Shown: positions 7,725 to 17,531 of the stretch, piece by piece
Layout of the letters: the number at the start of each line of letters is the position of its first letter
How positions within the stretch are numbered: position 1 is the first letter of the stretch
Source of the DNA: Cytophagales bacterium
GTDB taxonomy: Bacteria > Bacteroidota > Bacteroidia > Cytophagales > Cyclobacteriaceae
Direction: 5' to 3'
Assembly (NCBI GenBank): GCA_017303795.1
Contig: JAFLBR010000004.1
Coordinates: 248,001-312,000, forward strand
Length of the DNA stretch: 64,000 nucleotides
Notes under the pieces: model-generated
Database searches by the model: none
Told to the model about the DNA's origin: nothing
What the model saw: only the letters and a program-made list of their open reading frames with translations
Made by a program: the position numbers and the translations under genes

Positions 7725-10700
7725 TTAGTCTTGAGTTTTAATACGCTTAAAATATTCGCCTACCTCCTGCTTGTAATAAGGAAAAAGCCTTGGAGGCACG
7801 GTTTTCAGCAATTCTACTTCTTTTTCCTTTAATCTTAAATATTCATCAAAAGCACGCGGAATTTCGTTGCTATAATCCTTTGCCGATTCTCCTTTTCGCT
7901 CATCATCCAGGTCTTGCTCACGCATCGACTTTTCAGATTCCAGCAACCGACTTAGAATTTCTTTCTGGCGCTGAATGGTTTGCTCTGTAATCTGTTTGTT
8001 AACCAAATCCATTTCGGTTTGTTCCATTTTCATGGGAATATCATCGCCCATACTTTGTCCGCCTTGTTGTTTTAGTTTTTCCTGCATCTCTTGCAGTGCC
8101 CTGCGAATGCGCTCTTGTTCTGCAGCCATGCGTGCAAACTCTTCTGACAACTCGCGCCCCTGCTTGCCACCACCATTTTTCAACTCCTGCATTTGCTGGT
8201 TAAGCATCTCCTGCATTTTGCCAAGCGAGTTGGGTTGCCCCGATTTCTTTTTGCCTTTACCAGGCTTGGCGTTGGCCATCATGTTCATCATCATTTCAAA
8301 ATGATCGTTCAGCATTAAAGCCAGGTTGTTAATGCTTGTCATAGACAATTGCATTTCGGTGCTGGCATTGGCTTTTCGCCTTTCCTTAATGTTATACACC
8401 GCTTTGTCGATGTGATCGTTTAACTCGCCCACCTCTTTTGTAACGACAGAACCCATGAAAGGATCTTTCTTTGAAAGGGATAACAAGCTGTCTTCCAACA
8501 CTTTAGCATCGTCTTTAATCTTTAACTGGTTTTGAGAGAGAGTAACATAACGCGGGTCTGTCTGCTGAATTGGACCAAAATCTTTAATCAATCCCTCCTG
8601 ATCAAACGAAAGTTTAACCAGACCATGAATGATCTGGCGCAAGCTCTCTAAGTTTTGTTGATCCATTTCCATCTGCATAGCGCTTTGCATGCCCTCCATT
8701 TTTTTTGCCATCTCTTTCATTTTAGAGATTGCTTTCTTCTGTTGCTGACCCGATTTTTTGTTGTCGCCCTTGTCAAGAGATTGTTCACTCTCCTCCTGCG
8801 ATTCGCTGATTTCTTCCTGCGATTCCGCATCAGAACTTTCTTCTTTGTTTAGCTCTTCGCCAAGTTTATCAAGTTCATCCAATTGTTGCTCCAGCGCATT
8901 AAACTTCTCTTTTAGATCTTGCTGTTCTTTGGTAAGGTCTTCTTGTGAGGGTTTGTTTGAACTATCATTCTTCTTATCGTCTTGCTTTTCGGTTTTCTCC
9001 AAAAGTTCTTCTTGCTTTTTGGTTTGCTCTTTCAATTCCTGAACAGCCTGATCGAGTTTATAATCGTATTGAAGTTCTTTAAAGAGTGATAGTGTTCGCT
9101 CCAATTCTTTCTCAAGATTTATCTCTTTGCGATCCAGCTTCTCCAACATCTTCTGCATCTGATTCACATCGGTGTTTTCCTGTAGCAGCTTTTGAAGTTC
9201 ATCAAACATTTTTTTGGTTTCTTCATCAAGCAACTCATTCATCAGTTTTTGAATTTGCTCTGATTTCTCCTTGATGCGTTCGTTCTCCTCTGAGAAAGCA
9301 TCTTTCTTTTGTTCGAGTAACGCGTTTTCTTTTTGTAATTCTTTGATGGCTTCGTCCAGTTTTGTTTTCTGATTCAATAAATCCTCCAGCATCTTTTTAT
9401 CCTGCCAATCCATAGATTGTTTGCCGCGCAACTTTTGCTGTGCATCGTCTATGGACTTTTGCAATTCGCGGGCACGCTGAATGCTCTGGTCTATTTTCTG
9501 TTCTGCTGATTGTTGATTCTGAGCAATCTCAGCTTTCAACTGATCTTCTCCTGGTAAAGCGAAAGTATAATCTGCGCTTCGGGCCGACTTGCGACCGTTA
9601 ACACCATCATTATCCCAAACCTGAAGATGATAAACCAACTTGTCGCCAGGCTTTAGCTGGATGGAATCAATTGCCCATTGGAAAAAGAAATTTTGTTGTT
9701 TGTTATTCCGGGCAATAGGTATGCTTCTTTTTTGGCGGACTGCTTCTTTGCTTCCGGAGATAACAGAATAATTTAGTTGAAGCGCGGTGAGGCCGTAGTC
9801 ATCGGTAATGGAGCCACCCAACAAAATATTTTTATACAAAACGGAGTCTTGCAGATTTTCGACCGCTATTTGCGGAAACTGATCTTTTAAAACATCAACC
9901 CGATACGCAAGCCGATCTTTGTTTTTGCTTTCTTCATTTTCAAGTTCAATCCAATAATTTTCGGGGTTTTGAAAGGACTTATTGAAAGTGAATAAGTTAT
10001 TGTCAATGAGCTGCATCTCATTAGGATTTCCCTCGGCAAAAAACAGCGTTGCTTTTTGTGCATAGGCCGTAGCAATAGACCACGTAACTTTTGTTCCCTC
10101 CGGCACTTCTAAATTTCCGGCATTGTTAAGCTGTTGCGATCGCAAACCCAGATACGCAGGATAATCCAACAAGACATTTAAGCCGGTTATCTCTGGTCGG
10201 TTTATAATAGATAAAGTAAAACCAGAAGAGAAAAATCCAGAAGCCTCAAACACAAAGTCAACAGGTTGTTGAATGTTATCAAATGTGTATTCAAAAAGTC
10301 CGGCATTAGCCGATTGCATTTTCCAGCGAAGGTCTCCGGCAACAATGTAAACGGCATCAGGCAATGCTTCTCCCTCTAGCTTTAGCGAAAGCGTAAAATC
10401 TTCGTTGAAGAATGCTGAAAGACTCTTGTTTTGAATATTAAACTTAAAAGGAGCCTGAGGAGAAAACTCCTGATTGAATTGTACGATTCGTTTTGTACTC
10501 TCAGTAAAGATTCCTGAATTGAAAATCAACAACACAACGATTACTCCGAATGGAATTAACAGGTATCTTAAATATTTTCGGTTCGACTTTAAATCAATGG
10601 CACTTTCAAAGGCAATGTCTTGCATAGAGATTGCTTTTTGTGAAATGCCCGCCTCGGCCAGCGCATTGTTGCCTTGCGCACTTAATTGCAACAGGTTAAT

Positions 10701-11024
10701 TAGTTTATCCGAAACATGCGGAAAATAACTTCCGATAAGTCGTGCGCTTTCTTCTTTGCCCAATCCTTTTTTATAGATAATCCATTGAAGGGGTTCGCGC
10801 AAGAAACGCAGTACAGCATAAGCCGCTACAACAAAAAACGAACTGAAGATGAAGAGCCGGCCTGTTTTACCAAGCCAAAGATTATACTCGATAAGTGATG
10901 CCAGCAGAAAGTAAGCCAGCAGCAGGGAGAGCGAAAGAATTACACCGCGCAACAACAGATTAAGGTAGTACCTTTTTGTAAAGGCATTAATCTTCTCCTC
11001 AATCTTGCTTGTGCCCGCAGCCAT
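7725..11024 (-). CDS. Large DUF4175-type membrane protein with a long coiled coil
   Basis: At 1099 residues, the protein begins with two membrane segments (about 24-45 and 55-75) and a third near 150-170. A beta-rich region of roughly 200-480 resembles that of the DUF4175 family. Residues about 490-760 are an extreme Q/E/K-rich coiled coil. A second helical region rich in methionine and glutamine (MQEMLNQQMQELKNGGGK) follows, and the C-terminus is charged. No enzymatic motif is visible. The protein is anchored in the inner membrane and could span the periplasm. The ATPase, ybeY and mnmG genes follow closely on the same strand. Confidence 0.8.
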   Translation of the reverse strand: MAAGTSKIEEKINAFTKRYYLNLLLRGVILSLSLLLAYFLLASLIEYNLWLGKTGRLFIFSSFFVVAAYAVLRFLREPLQWIIYKKGLGKEESARLIGSYFPHVSDKLINLLQLSAQGNNALAEAGISQKAISMQDIAFESAIDLKSNRKYLRYLLIPFGVIVVLLIFNSGIFTESTKRIVQFNQEFSPQAPFKFNIQNKSLSAFFNEDFTLSLKLEGEALPDAVYIVAGDLRWKMQSANAGLFEYTFDNIQQPVDFVFEASGFFSSGFTLSIINRPEITGLNVLLDYPAYLGLRSQQLNNAGNLEVPEGTKVTWSIATAYAQKATLFFAEGNPNEMQLIDNNLFTFNKSFQNPENYWIELENEESKNKDRLAYRVDVLKDQFPQIAVENLQDSVLYKNILLGGSITDDYGLTALQLNYSVISGSKEAVRQKRSIPIARNNKQQNFFFQWAIDSIQLKPGDKLVYHLQVWDNDGVNGRKSARSADYTFALPGEDQLKAEIAQNQQSAEQKIDQSIQRARELQKSIDDAQQKLRGKQSMDWQDKKMLEDLLNQKTKLDEAIKELQKENALLEQKKDAFSEENERIKEKSEQIQKLMNELLDEETKKMFDELQKLLQENTDVNQMQKMLEKLDRKEINLEKELERTLSLFKELQYDYKLDQAVQELKEQTKKQEELLEKTEKQDDKKNDSSNKPSQEDLTKEQQDLKEKFNALEQQLDELDKLGEELNKEESSDAESQEEISESQEESEQSLDKGDNKKSGQQQKKAISKMKEMAKKMEGMQSAMQMEMDQQNLESLRQIIHGLVKLSFDQEGLIKDFGPIQQTDPRYVTLSQNQLKIKDDAKVLEDSLLSLSKKDPFMGSVVTKEVGELNDHIDKAVYNIKERRKANASTEMQLSMTSINNLALMLNDHFEMMMNMMANAKPGKGKKKSGQPNSLGKMQEMLNQQMQELKNGGGKQGRELSEEFARMAAEQERIRRALQEMQEKLKQQGGQSMGDDIPMKMEQTEMDLVNKQITEQTIQRQKEILSRLLESEKSMREQDLDDERKGESAKDYSNEIPRAFDEYLRLKEKEVELLKTVPPRLFPYYKQEVGEYFKRIKTQD

Positions 11025-11108
11025 ACGTTTTGATTAAAACGAACTTAACCGAAAGATAGTTTTCAGCAGGCCTAAGATAGGGCTACCCATTTCAGAAATC
11101 AAGCCCGC

Positions 11109-11489
11109 TTATGGAGTGTTTGGGCTTTCGCCAAATTGCCAACCATACTCTATTTCGAAATACTCCAACACATGCATCTTCAACAGCTTTTCTTGTTCCA
11201 GCAAATCAAAGTGGGGTAGTTTTTTAATGAGTTTCCAATGTGGCCAGCCTTGTTCATCCTGGCCCTCCAGCGTATAATAGCCGGCTAGACTCAATACTTT
11301 GCAGATAGCGATGTGCAAAAGATCTTGTTTTTCTTCTTTGGTAAATAGCGCAGGCCCGCGGCCAAGTTCCTGCAAGCCGATCAGAAACAAAACCCCGTTC
11401 AGGTCTTTCGGCTTTTTGGTAACGGTTTTTTCAAGTTCGGCCAGCAGCGCTTGCCACCTGCGTTGTAAATCGAGATCGCGTTGAAACAT
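11109..11489 (-). CDS. Conserved hypothetical cytoplasmic protein
   Basis: This 126-residue soluble protein has no signal peptide or membrane segment. Its start is RDLDLQRRWQALLAELEK and its middle is LNGVLFLIGLQELGRGP, followed by a helix-rich C-terminal part with HWKLIKKLPHFDLLEQE. I do not recognise a named domain. The start codon overlaps the stop of the carboxymuconolactone-decarboxylase-like gene by one base, so the two are probably co-translated. Confidence 0.7.
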   Translation of the reverse strand: MFQRDLDLQRRWQALLAELEKTVTKKPKDLNGVLFLIGLQELGRGPALFTKEEKQDLLHIAICKVLSLAGYYTLEGQDEQGWPHWKLIKKLPHFDLLEQEKLLKMHVLEYFEIEYGWQFGESPNTP

Positions 11490-11830
11490 CAGGCTTTGCT
11501 TAGTTCATCCCAATACTCAAATGCCCTGCGCAAGTGCGGAATTACAATGGTGCCGCCTACCAATGTGGCTACACCCATAGCCTCATGTACTTCGGCAGTG
11601 GAAAAACCTATCTCTTTGCATTTACCGAGGTGGTATTTTACGCAATCATCGCAGCGCAATACCAGCGAGCAGGTTAATCCAATCAACTCTTTCGATTTTA
11701 CATCCAAGGCCCCTTCCTGATACGCATTGGTATCGAGGTTAAAAATTCGTTTTATAATCAGATTATCGCCAGCCAGAATCTTATCGTTCATTTTGCTGCG
11801 GTATTCGTTAAATTGCTCTACCAGTCCCAT
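11489..11830 (-). CDS. Carboxymuconolactone decarboxylase/AhpD-family protein
   Basis: The 113-residue form starting at 11830 (MGLVEQFNEYRSKMN) carries the CMD fold signature KSKELIGLTCSL followed by RCDDCVKYHLGKCKE. The CxxC plus histidine is the redox-active site of AhpD-like proteins. AVHEAMGVATLVGG completes the helical core. Such proteins reduce peroxidase partners or act on lactones, and the two roles cannot be separated here. A start 14 codons upstream exists but would run into the divergent comF gene. Confidence 0.85.
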   Translation of the reverse strand: MGLVEQFNEYRSKMNDKILAGDNLIIKRIFNLDTNAYQEGALDVKSKELIGLTCSLVLRCDDCVKYHLGKCKEIGFSTAEVHEAMGVATLVGGTIVIPHLRRAFEYWDELSKA

Positions 11831-11852
11831 AGAAATTAAAAATTTTTCAAAG

Positions 11853-12575
11853 ATGGGTTCAAAACAGATCAAATCAAACGCAAGCCCGGTGCTTCATCTG
11901 TTGCGCGATTTTGTTTCGCTGGTTTACCCCAATTATTGTCTGGGCTGTTCCAACTCATTGTATAAGGGCGAAGACATCTTATGCACATACTGCATCAGCA
12001 ATCTGCCCAAAACCAACTACATCTATAATTATCAAAACCCGGTACTGCTGCGCCTTCAAGGTAGGTTGAAATTAAAATATGGGTTGGCGTTTTTGAAGTT
12101 TCGCAAGCACGGACTCATTCAAAAACTCTTGCATCAATTAAAGTATAATAATCACCCTGAAGTGGGCGAGATTCTGGGCCGTGTGTTTGGTCGTGAAATG
12201 TTTGAGAATGGCTATGCAAATGAGTTTGATGTAATTATACCCGTGCCGTTACATGCCAGCCGCAAGCGGGCGCGTGGCTATAACCAAAGTGCCCATATTG
12301 CAAAAGGTCTTGGCGAAGCATTGGAAATTCCTTGGGATGAATCGATAAGCACCCGAACAGTTAGCACTAAAACCCAAACACGTAAAACAAAAACCGAGCG
12401 CTGGCATAATGTTGAAACCGTATTTGATATTCTGGATGAACAGAAAATCCGCGACAAGCGCATACTGCTTGTTGATGATGTAATGACTACCGGAGCAACA
12501 TTAGAAGCATGCGGAACTCAACTATTACAAGCCGGATGCAAAGAACTAAGTGTGGCCTGTCTGGCCGAGGCATAA
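11853..12575 (+). CDS. comF: ComF-family phosphoribosyltransferase-like protein
   Basis: ComF proteins are required for DNA uptake in naturally competent bacteria and are linked to single-stranded DNA handling. The 240-residue protein has the N-terminal zinc knuckle CLGC...CTYC, conserved IPVPLHASRKRARGYNQS, and the PRPP-binding motif RILLVDDVMTTGATLEA near the C-terminus. The ATG at 11853 (MGSKQIK) is chosen. A longer frame extends back through the divergent gene and lacks family similarity. The gap to the divergent CMD gene is only 22 bp, so their promoters must overlap the coding regions. Confidence 0.92.
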   Translation: MGSKQIKSNASPVLHLLRDFVSLVYPNYCLGCSNSLYKGEDILCTYCISNLPKTNYIYNYQNPVLLRLQGRLKLKYGLAFLKFRKHGLIQKLLHQLKYNNHPEVGEILGRVFGREMFENGYANEFDVIIPVPLHASRKRARGYNQSAHIAKGLGEALEIPWDESISTRTVSTKTQTRKTKTERWHNVETVFDILDEQKIRDKRILLVDDVMTTGATLEACGTQLLQAGCKELSVACLAEA

Positions 12576-12609
12576 AAAAACCCTCCGGGTTTCGGAGGGG
12601 TTTTTTTTT
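12574..12609. terminator. Bidirectional intrinsic terminator between comF and gldJ
   Basis: CCCTCCG and CGGAGGG (12581-12599) form a perfect 7-bp stem around a 5-base loop. It is preceded by A7 and followed by T9, so it can stop both converging genes. Confidence 0.9.
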
Positions 12610-12624
12610 CTTAAGAAGAAAGTC

Positions 12625-13923
12625 TTAGTAGTTAGATCCGGCACGGATCATTGCGCAACGGAAACCGATAGTAGCGGTTGCAGAGTCTTCATCTAAAAAT
12701 CTGCGTGTACCTGGCGACATCCAATACGCAACATCTTTCCATGAACCTCCTTTGTACACACGTACTTTATCAGAGATCAACGAGATAAAGCCTTGTGGGT
12801 TTTTAGTGTATTCATAAGTACGAATGTTCTTGGTAGTTCCGTCAGGTAACGTTACTGTAGAATCTTTAGCATTCTTCTCGTAACGGTTTCTGTATTCCTT
12901 ATGGCTATCAATAAAGTCATCTCTACGGATAGGGTTAAGGTCATCGAAATCCTGATGCGACAATGGTCTGTACACGTCCATCACCCACTCACTTACGTTA
13001 CCGGCCATATTATATAAACCGTAATCGTTAGGAGGATATTCGTAGATATAAGAAGTAATTAACGCACCATCATTCAAGCGGCCAGCAATACCGGCATAGT
13101 CACCACGACCGCGTTTAAAGTTGGCAAGGAAAGCACCCATTTGTTTTCCGTAAGGATTACGAAGTGCGTGGCCATCCCAAGGATAAATCCGTTGGTGAGT
13201 TTGCATTTCATCTAACCACTGAGTACCGATAAGTGCTTGTGCAGCATATTCCCACTCAGCTTCTGTTGGAAGGCGGTATGCAGGAATTACAACACCAGAC
13301 TCAAGTGGAATGCGACCAGCACCTGTTTCAGGAGCAGCAATACCTGCTTTCTCAGCAAGGTCAGCATTTACTTTAGCAGTACGCCATTTTGAGTATTCGT
13401 TAGCTTGCTTCCATCTTACACCCACTACAGGGAAATAACGGAAACCAGGGTAACGGAGGTAATGATCTACGTAAGGATCGTTGAAAGCCAGGTTAGAAGT
13501 CCAGACAGTTGTATCTGGTAGAGCTAATGAATAAGCCTTGCCACCATCTACCTTGGTAGAGTCAACAGAAAGATAATACAGATATTCTAACCAATGAACG
13601 TTTGCAATTTCTGTTTCGTCCATATAAAAAGTAGCAACAGAAACTGTCCTTTCAATATTATCGCGGAAAGACATCACATCCTCTTCCATCGACCCCAAAA
13701 CGGTACGACCGCCTTCAATAAGCACCATATTTGGCGCATCTGGCTGAGAGTTATAGGGCATTACGGCAAAGCCTTCGGCATTATCGCGGGTATAGCGCAA
13801 GCCGGTGGCTGTACTGATCTGACCAGGATTTTGGGCCGTTGGCTTGCCACCCTGACGCAGGAAACAAGACGAAACGGTTAGAGATAGCCCCACTAAAAAC
13901 AGGAGTGACTTGAAATACTTCAT
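12625..13923 (-). CDS. gldJ: Gliding motility lipoprotein GldJ
   Basis: GldJ is an outer-membrane lipoprotein with a formylglycine-generating-enzyme-like (SUMF) fold. In Flavobacterium it is essential for gliding and stabilises GldK and type IX secretion. The start at 13923 gives MKYFKSLLFLVGLSLTVSSC, a good lipobox, and 432 residues. GldJ-like features are SATGL early on, MVLIEGGRTVLGSMEEDVM, FYMDETEIANVHWLEYLY and RLPTEAEWEYAA. MAGNVSEWV and YKGGSWKD are SUMF-core motifs, and GFRCAMIRA ends the protein. The catalytic cysteine pattern of true FGE enzymes is not evident, as expected for Gld proteins. Confidence 0.9.
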   Translation of the reverse strand: MKYFKSLLFLVGLSLTVSSCFLRQGGKPTAQNPGQISTATGLRYTRDNAEGFAVMPYNSQPDAPNMVLIEGGRTVLGSMEEDVMSFRDNIERTVSVATFYMDETEIANVHWLEYLYYLSVDSTKVDGGKAYSLALPDTTVWTSNLAFNDPYVDHYLRYPGFRYFPVVGVRWKQANEYSKWRTAKVNADLAEKAGIAAPETGAGRIPLESGVVIPAYRLPTEAEWEYAAQALIGTQWLDEMQTHQRIYPWDGHALRNPYGKQMGAFLANFKRGRGDYAGIAGRLNDGALITSYIYEYPPNDYGLYNMAGNVSEWVMDVYRPLSHQDFDDLNPIRRDDFIDSHKEYRNRYEKNAKDSTVTLPDGTTKNIRTYEYTKNPQGFISLISDKVRVYKGGSWKDVAYWMSPGTRRFLDEDSATATIGFRCAMIRAGSNY

Positions 13924-14075
13924 TTGAGTTAGGTTATACATAAAAGTAACCGCTAATATAAATAGATAAATACATGTTTTCCAAAGAGTAGTGTTTTTTT
14001 GATAAATCCTTAATAGAAGCACCAACCCCCGGAACCGATTGCTTTAACGCCCCAAACTGGCGGGTAGTATCTCCG

Positions 14076-17000
14076 TTAACCGGCATCTATTGCAGCCAGC
14101 CGATAATCGGCCAGCGGGGCCAGGATTTCAATGGCCGAATTCACTGATTTTATCGATTCAATTATCAGCATTTGTTTTCCGCCACTTTCTTTCATGCGGC
14201 AGCGCTTGCTGTGGCCTTGCACAAAGCCCAAAACCTTGCCAAAGGTTTCCGATTTAAAATACTCATCGTTACCGGAAACAAAGTAGCTCCGCATTTTCTC
14301 GTTCTTAAGACTAATCTTTTCAAAGCCCAGCCTTTCGCCAATCCAGCGCAAGCGTACGGAATTAATCAATTGTTCAACAGCTTCGGGTATTGCCCCGAAA
14401 CGATCTTTCAAAGAATCGCGGAAAGCGGTTAATCCTTTTTCATCTTTAATGTTATCGAGTGTAGCGTATAACTGTAAGCGCTCGCTGGTGTTGTTGATGT
14501 AGGTATCAGGAATTAAAATTTCAAGATCCGTTTCGATGGTACAATCCATCACCAATGTTTTGGCTTTGGCCGATAACTCTTCGGCAAACAATTCTTTAAA
14601 CTCTGTCTCTTTTAATTCCTGAATGGCATCGTCCAGAATTTTATGATACGTATCAAAACCCAGATCAGTAATAAATCCGGTTTGTTCCGCGCCAAGCAAG
14701 TTACCGGCACCGCGAATATCCAGATCGCGCATGGCTACTTTAAACCCATCGCCCAATTCAGAAAATTCTTCCAGTGCCGCTAATCGCTTGCGCGAATCGG
14801 ATGACAAAAGAGAACTGGGCGGAGTAAGTAAATAACAAAATGCTTTTTTATTAGATCGACCAACGCGGCCGCGCATCTGGTGCAAATCGCTAAGCCCAAA
14901 CATGTGGGCTTGATTAATAATAATAGTGTTGGCGTTGGGAATATCCAATCCAGACTCAATAATGTTGGTGGACACTAACACATCATACTCAGCTTCAATA
15001 AACTTGAGCATTACTTTCTCCAACTTGTCGCCATCCATTTGCCCATGTGCAATACCAATCCGCGCATCGGGCACGAGTTTAAATATAGTGTTGGCCAATT
15101 GTTCAATATCGCTTACGCGATTGTGTACAAAAAATACTTGTCCGCCTCTGCGTAACTCAGTACTCACAGCATCGCGAATGGTTGCTTCATCATACGTATG
15201 CAACTCGGTAGTTACCGGCTGACGGTTGGGTGGTGGTGTGGAAATAATACTTAAATCGCGCGCACCCATTAATGAAAAATGTAATGTGCGCGGAATAGGC
15301 GTAGCAGTAAGCGTAAGCACATCAACATTTACCTTCAGTTCTTTTAAGCGATCTTTTACTTTCACACCAAACTTCTGCTCTTCATCAATAACCAGTAAGC
15401 CCAGGTTTTTGAATTCCACATCTTTACTCACTACCCGGTGTGTACCGATAATTATATTAATGTTTCCCTCTTTTACTTCTTTAATTATTTGTTTGATTTC
15501 TTTATCAGTTTTGAAACGTGATACATAATCAATTTTCACCGGCATGTTGGCCAGACGATCGGAGAATGTACGATAATGCTGCATAGCCAGGATGGTAGTG
15601 GGTACCAACACGGCAACCTGTTTCCCTTCGCTGGCGGCTTTAAAGGCTGCACGAATGGCAACCTCGGTTTTTCCAAAACCTACATCGCCACACACCAACC
15701 TATCCATAGGGTGTGGCTTTTGCATATCGCGTTTTACATCTTCGGTAGCTTTAGCCTGGTCAGGTGTGTCTTCATAAATAAAAGAAGACTCCAGTTCGGC
15801 TTGCAGAAAGCTGTCTTCGCTATACGCATAACCAGGTGCGGTTTTGCGTTTGGCATAAAGATCAATCAACTCTTTGGCGATGTCTTTTACCTTTTTCTTA
15901 ACCTTGGCCTTCTTACTGTCCCACTCGCCACTGCCTAATTTGCTGATGGCCGGAGGTGTACCATCTTTACCCGAATACTTAGAGATTTTATGCAGTGCGT
16001 GAATGCTTACCGTAAGCAGATCATCATCGCGAAAGACAAGACGAATGGCTTCCTGCTCTTTGCCATCTACAACTTTTTTCTCGAGGCCGGCAAACTTACC
16101 TATTCCATAATCAATGTGCGTAACGAAATCACCTGGTTGTAACGTTTGAAGTTCACGAAAGGTGAGCGCCTTTGATTTAGTGAATTTCTCTTTCTGCTTA
16201 TAACGATAAAATCGTTCAAAAATCTGGTGATCGGTATAACAAACTACTTTGGTAATGTGATCGACAAAACCTTCCCGCAAGGAAAACTCCAACGACTGAA
16301 ATTTTAATTCGGGATGCAGCTCTTCGAAAATGCCGTGGAGGCGTTCAACCTGGCGTGGTTGTTCGGTAGCTATAAAATTGCCGTATTGCTGTTGCTGATG
16401 CTCCAGCAAATTTGCAGCAAGCAACTCAAAATTTTTATTGAACGAGGGCTGGGCTGAAGAAGAAAGTGTAATGGTGTTGGTCGATTTAAAAAATCCGCGC
16501 GCGCCAAACTCCACGCAGGTAAAATTCTCTAAACTCTTTAGGGCAACCTCGCCTGAGTTAAATAAGTGATGGGGTTCCAACACCACTTTGGTGTTTCCGC
16601 TTTCGCGAAGAATTTTATCGAACGATGAACTAGCTTTTTGAAAACAAGCCTCAACAATATCCCGGCAAAGTTCTACATCTTTAATCCAGACTTTGGTTGA
16701 AGGCGAAATAAAATCGAAGAAAGATTGGCGTTCTTCCTGCACCAAACGCGTTTGCACGTTAGGCATGAGGCTAACTTTTTCCAAGGTATCTACCGATAAC
16801 TGTGAACCCGGATCGAACGAACGGATGCTGTCCACCTCATCGCCAAAAAGTTCAATCCTGTATGGCAACTCGTGTGCATACGAAAACACATCTATAATAC
16901 CACCGCGCACAGCAAACTGTCCGGCTTCGTAAACAAAATCTGTTTTCTCGAAATCGTAACTATGTAAAAACTCTTCCAGAAAATTCAGATCAAGACTTTC

Positions 17001-17462
17001 GCCTTTGGCGATAACAAACGTATTGCTGGCAAGCGACTTTTTGTTGATTACTTTTTCGGCAAGCGCTTCGGGATAACTAACAATAATATTTCCCTCCGGA
17101 TGTTGGCCCACAATGTTTAGCACTTCGGCCCGCATCAGAATATTGGCATTCTCTACCTCATCGTAATCGTACGGGCGCTTGTACGACATAGGAAATAATA
17201 AAACTTCCTTCGCGCCAAGCAGTTGTTGCAGATCGTTAACTAAGTAAGCGGCTTCTTCTTTGTTTTGTGCAATGAGCAGGTGCGAGGCACGTACACTTTT
17301 ATGGAGGGCGGCAAAAAGTACAGCATCGAGGCTGCCGTGAATTCCTTTTACCCGAATTTTTATTGCACCGGACGTACGAATCCCCTCGGCCAATGTTTGT
17401 ACTACACTGTCCGCCTTAAAAATGGTGAGAAAATCGTGCGCCTTCACAAAATCAGGGCGCAA
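14076..17462 (-). CDS. mfd: Transcription-repair coupling factor Mfd
   Basis: Mfd removes RNA polymerase stalled at DNA lesions and recruits UvrA. The 1128-residue protein has the UvrB-like N-terminal region, then the RNA-polymerase-interacting CarD-like domain (LQPGDFVTHIDYGIGKF, near 450). The translocase follows, with Walker A VCGDVGFGKTEVAIRAAF and the DEEQ box VIDEEQKFGV. Helicase motifs TLTATPIPRTL and QMRGRVGRSNKKAFCYL come next, and a C-terminal TRCF domain ends the protein. The frame opens with TTG at 17462. A GTG five codons in (17447, MKAHDFLTIF) is an equally plausible start. Confidence 0.96.
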   Translation of the reverse strand: MRPDFVKAHDFLTIFKADSVVQTLAEGIRTSGAIKIRVKGIHGSLDAVLFAALHKSVRASHLLIAQNKEEAAYLVNDLQQLLGAKEVLLFPMSYKRPYDYDEVENANILMRAEVLNIVGQHPEGNIIVSYPEALAEKVINKKSLASNTFVIAKGESLDLNFLEEFLHSYDFEKTDFVYEAGQFAVRGGIIDVFSYAHELPYRIELFGDEVDSIRSFDPGSQLSVDTLEKVSLMPNVQTRLVQEERQSFFDFISPSTKVWIKDVELCRDIVEACFQKASSSFDKILRESGNTKVVLEPHHLFNSGEVALKSLENFTCVEFGARGFFKSTNTITLSSSAQPSFNKNFELLAANLLEHQQQQYGNFIATEQPRQVERLHGIFEELHPELKFQSLEFSLREGFVDHITKVVCYTDHQIFERFYRYKQKEKFTKSKALTFRELQTLQPGDFVTHIDYGIGKFAGLEKKVVDGKEQEAIRLVFRDDDLLTVSIHALHKISKYSGKDGTPPAISKLGSGEWDSKKAKVKKKVKDIAKELIDLYAKRKTAPGYAYSEDSFLQAELESSFIYEDTPDQAKATEDVKRDMQKPHPMDRLVCGDVGFGKTEVAIRAAFKAASEGKQVAVLVPTTILAMQHYRTFSDRLANMPVKIDYVSRFKTDKEIKQIIKEVKEGNINIIIGTHRVVSKDVEFKNLGLLVIDEEQKFGVKVKDRLKELKVNVDVLTLTATPIPRTLHFSLMGARDLSIISTPPPNRQPVTTELHTYDEATIRDAVSTELRRGGQVFFVHNRVSDIEQLANTIFKLVPDARIGIAHGQMDGDKLEKVMLKFIEAEYDVLVSTNIIESGLDIPNANTIIINQAHMFGLSDLHQMRGRVGRSNKKAFCYLLTPPSSLLSSDSRKRLAALEEFSELGDGFKVAMRDLDIRGAGNLLGAEQTGFITDLGFDTYHKILDDAIQELKETEFKELFAEELSAKAKTLVMDCTIETDLEILIPDTYINNTSERLQLYATLDNIKDEKGLTAFRDSLKDRFGAIPEAVEQLINSVRLRWIGERLGFEKISLKNEKMRSYFVSGNDEYFKSETFGKVLGFVQGHSKRCRMKESGGKQMLIIESIKSVNSAIEILAPLADYRLAAIDAG

Positions 17463-17470
17463 ATATAAAC

Positions 17471-17517
17471 AAGGTTTACAACCTTGTTAATCTGCCTAAA
17501 CAAAGGTTGTAAACCTT
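17471..17517. repeat. Perfect 15-bp inverted repeat between divergent mfd and membrane-protein genes
   Basis: AAGGTTTACAACCTT (17471-17485) and its exact reverse complement (17503-17517) are separated by 17 bases. They fill the short divergent intergenic region. Each arm is itself nearly palindromic. It could be an operator for a regulator of one or both genes. Confidence 0.5.
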
Positions 17518-17531
17518 TTTACCTTTGCAGT

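Noticed and set aside
17520-17527. TACCTTTG matching the -7 promoter consensus before the small membrane protein
   Set aside because: It would place the transcription start on or after the ATG at 17532, and there is no TTG at a suitable -33 distance.
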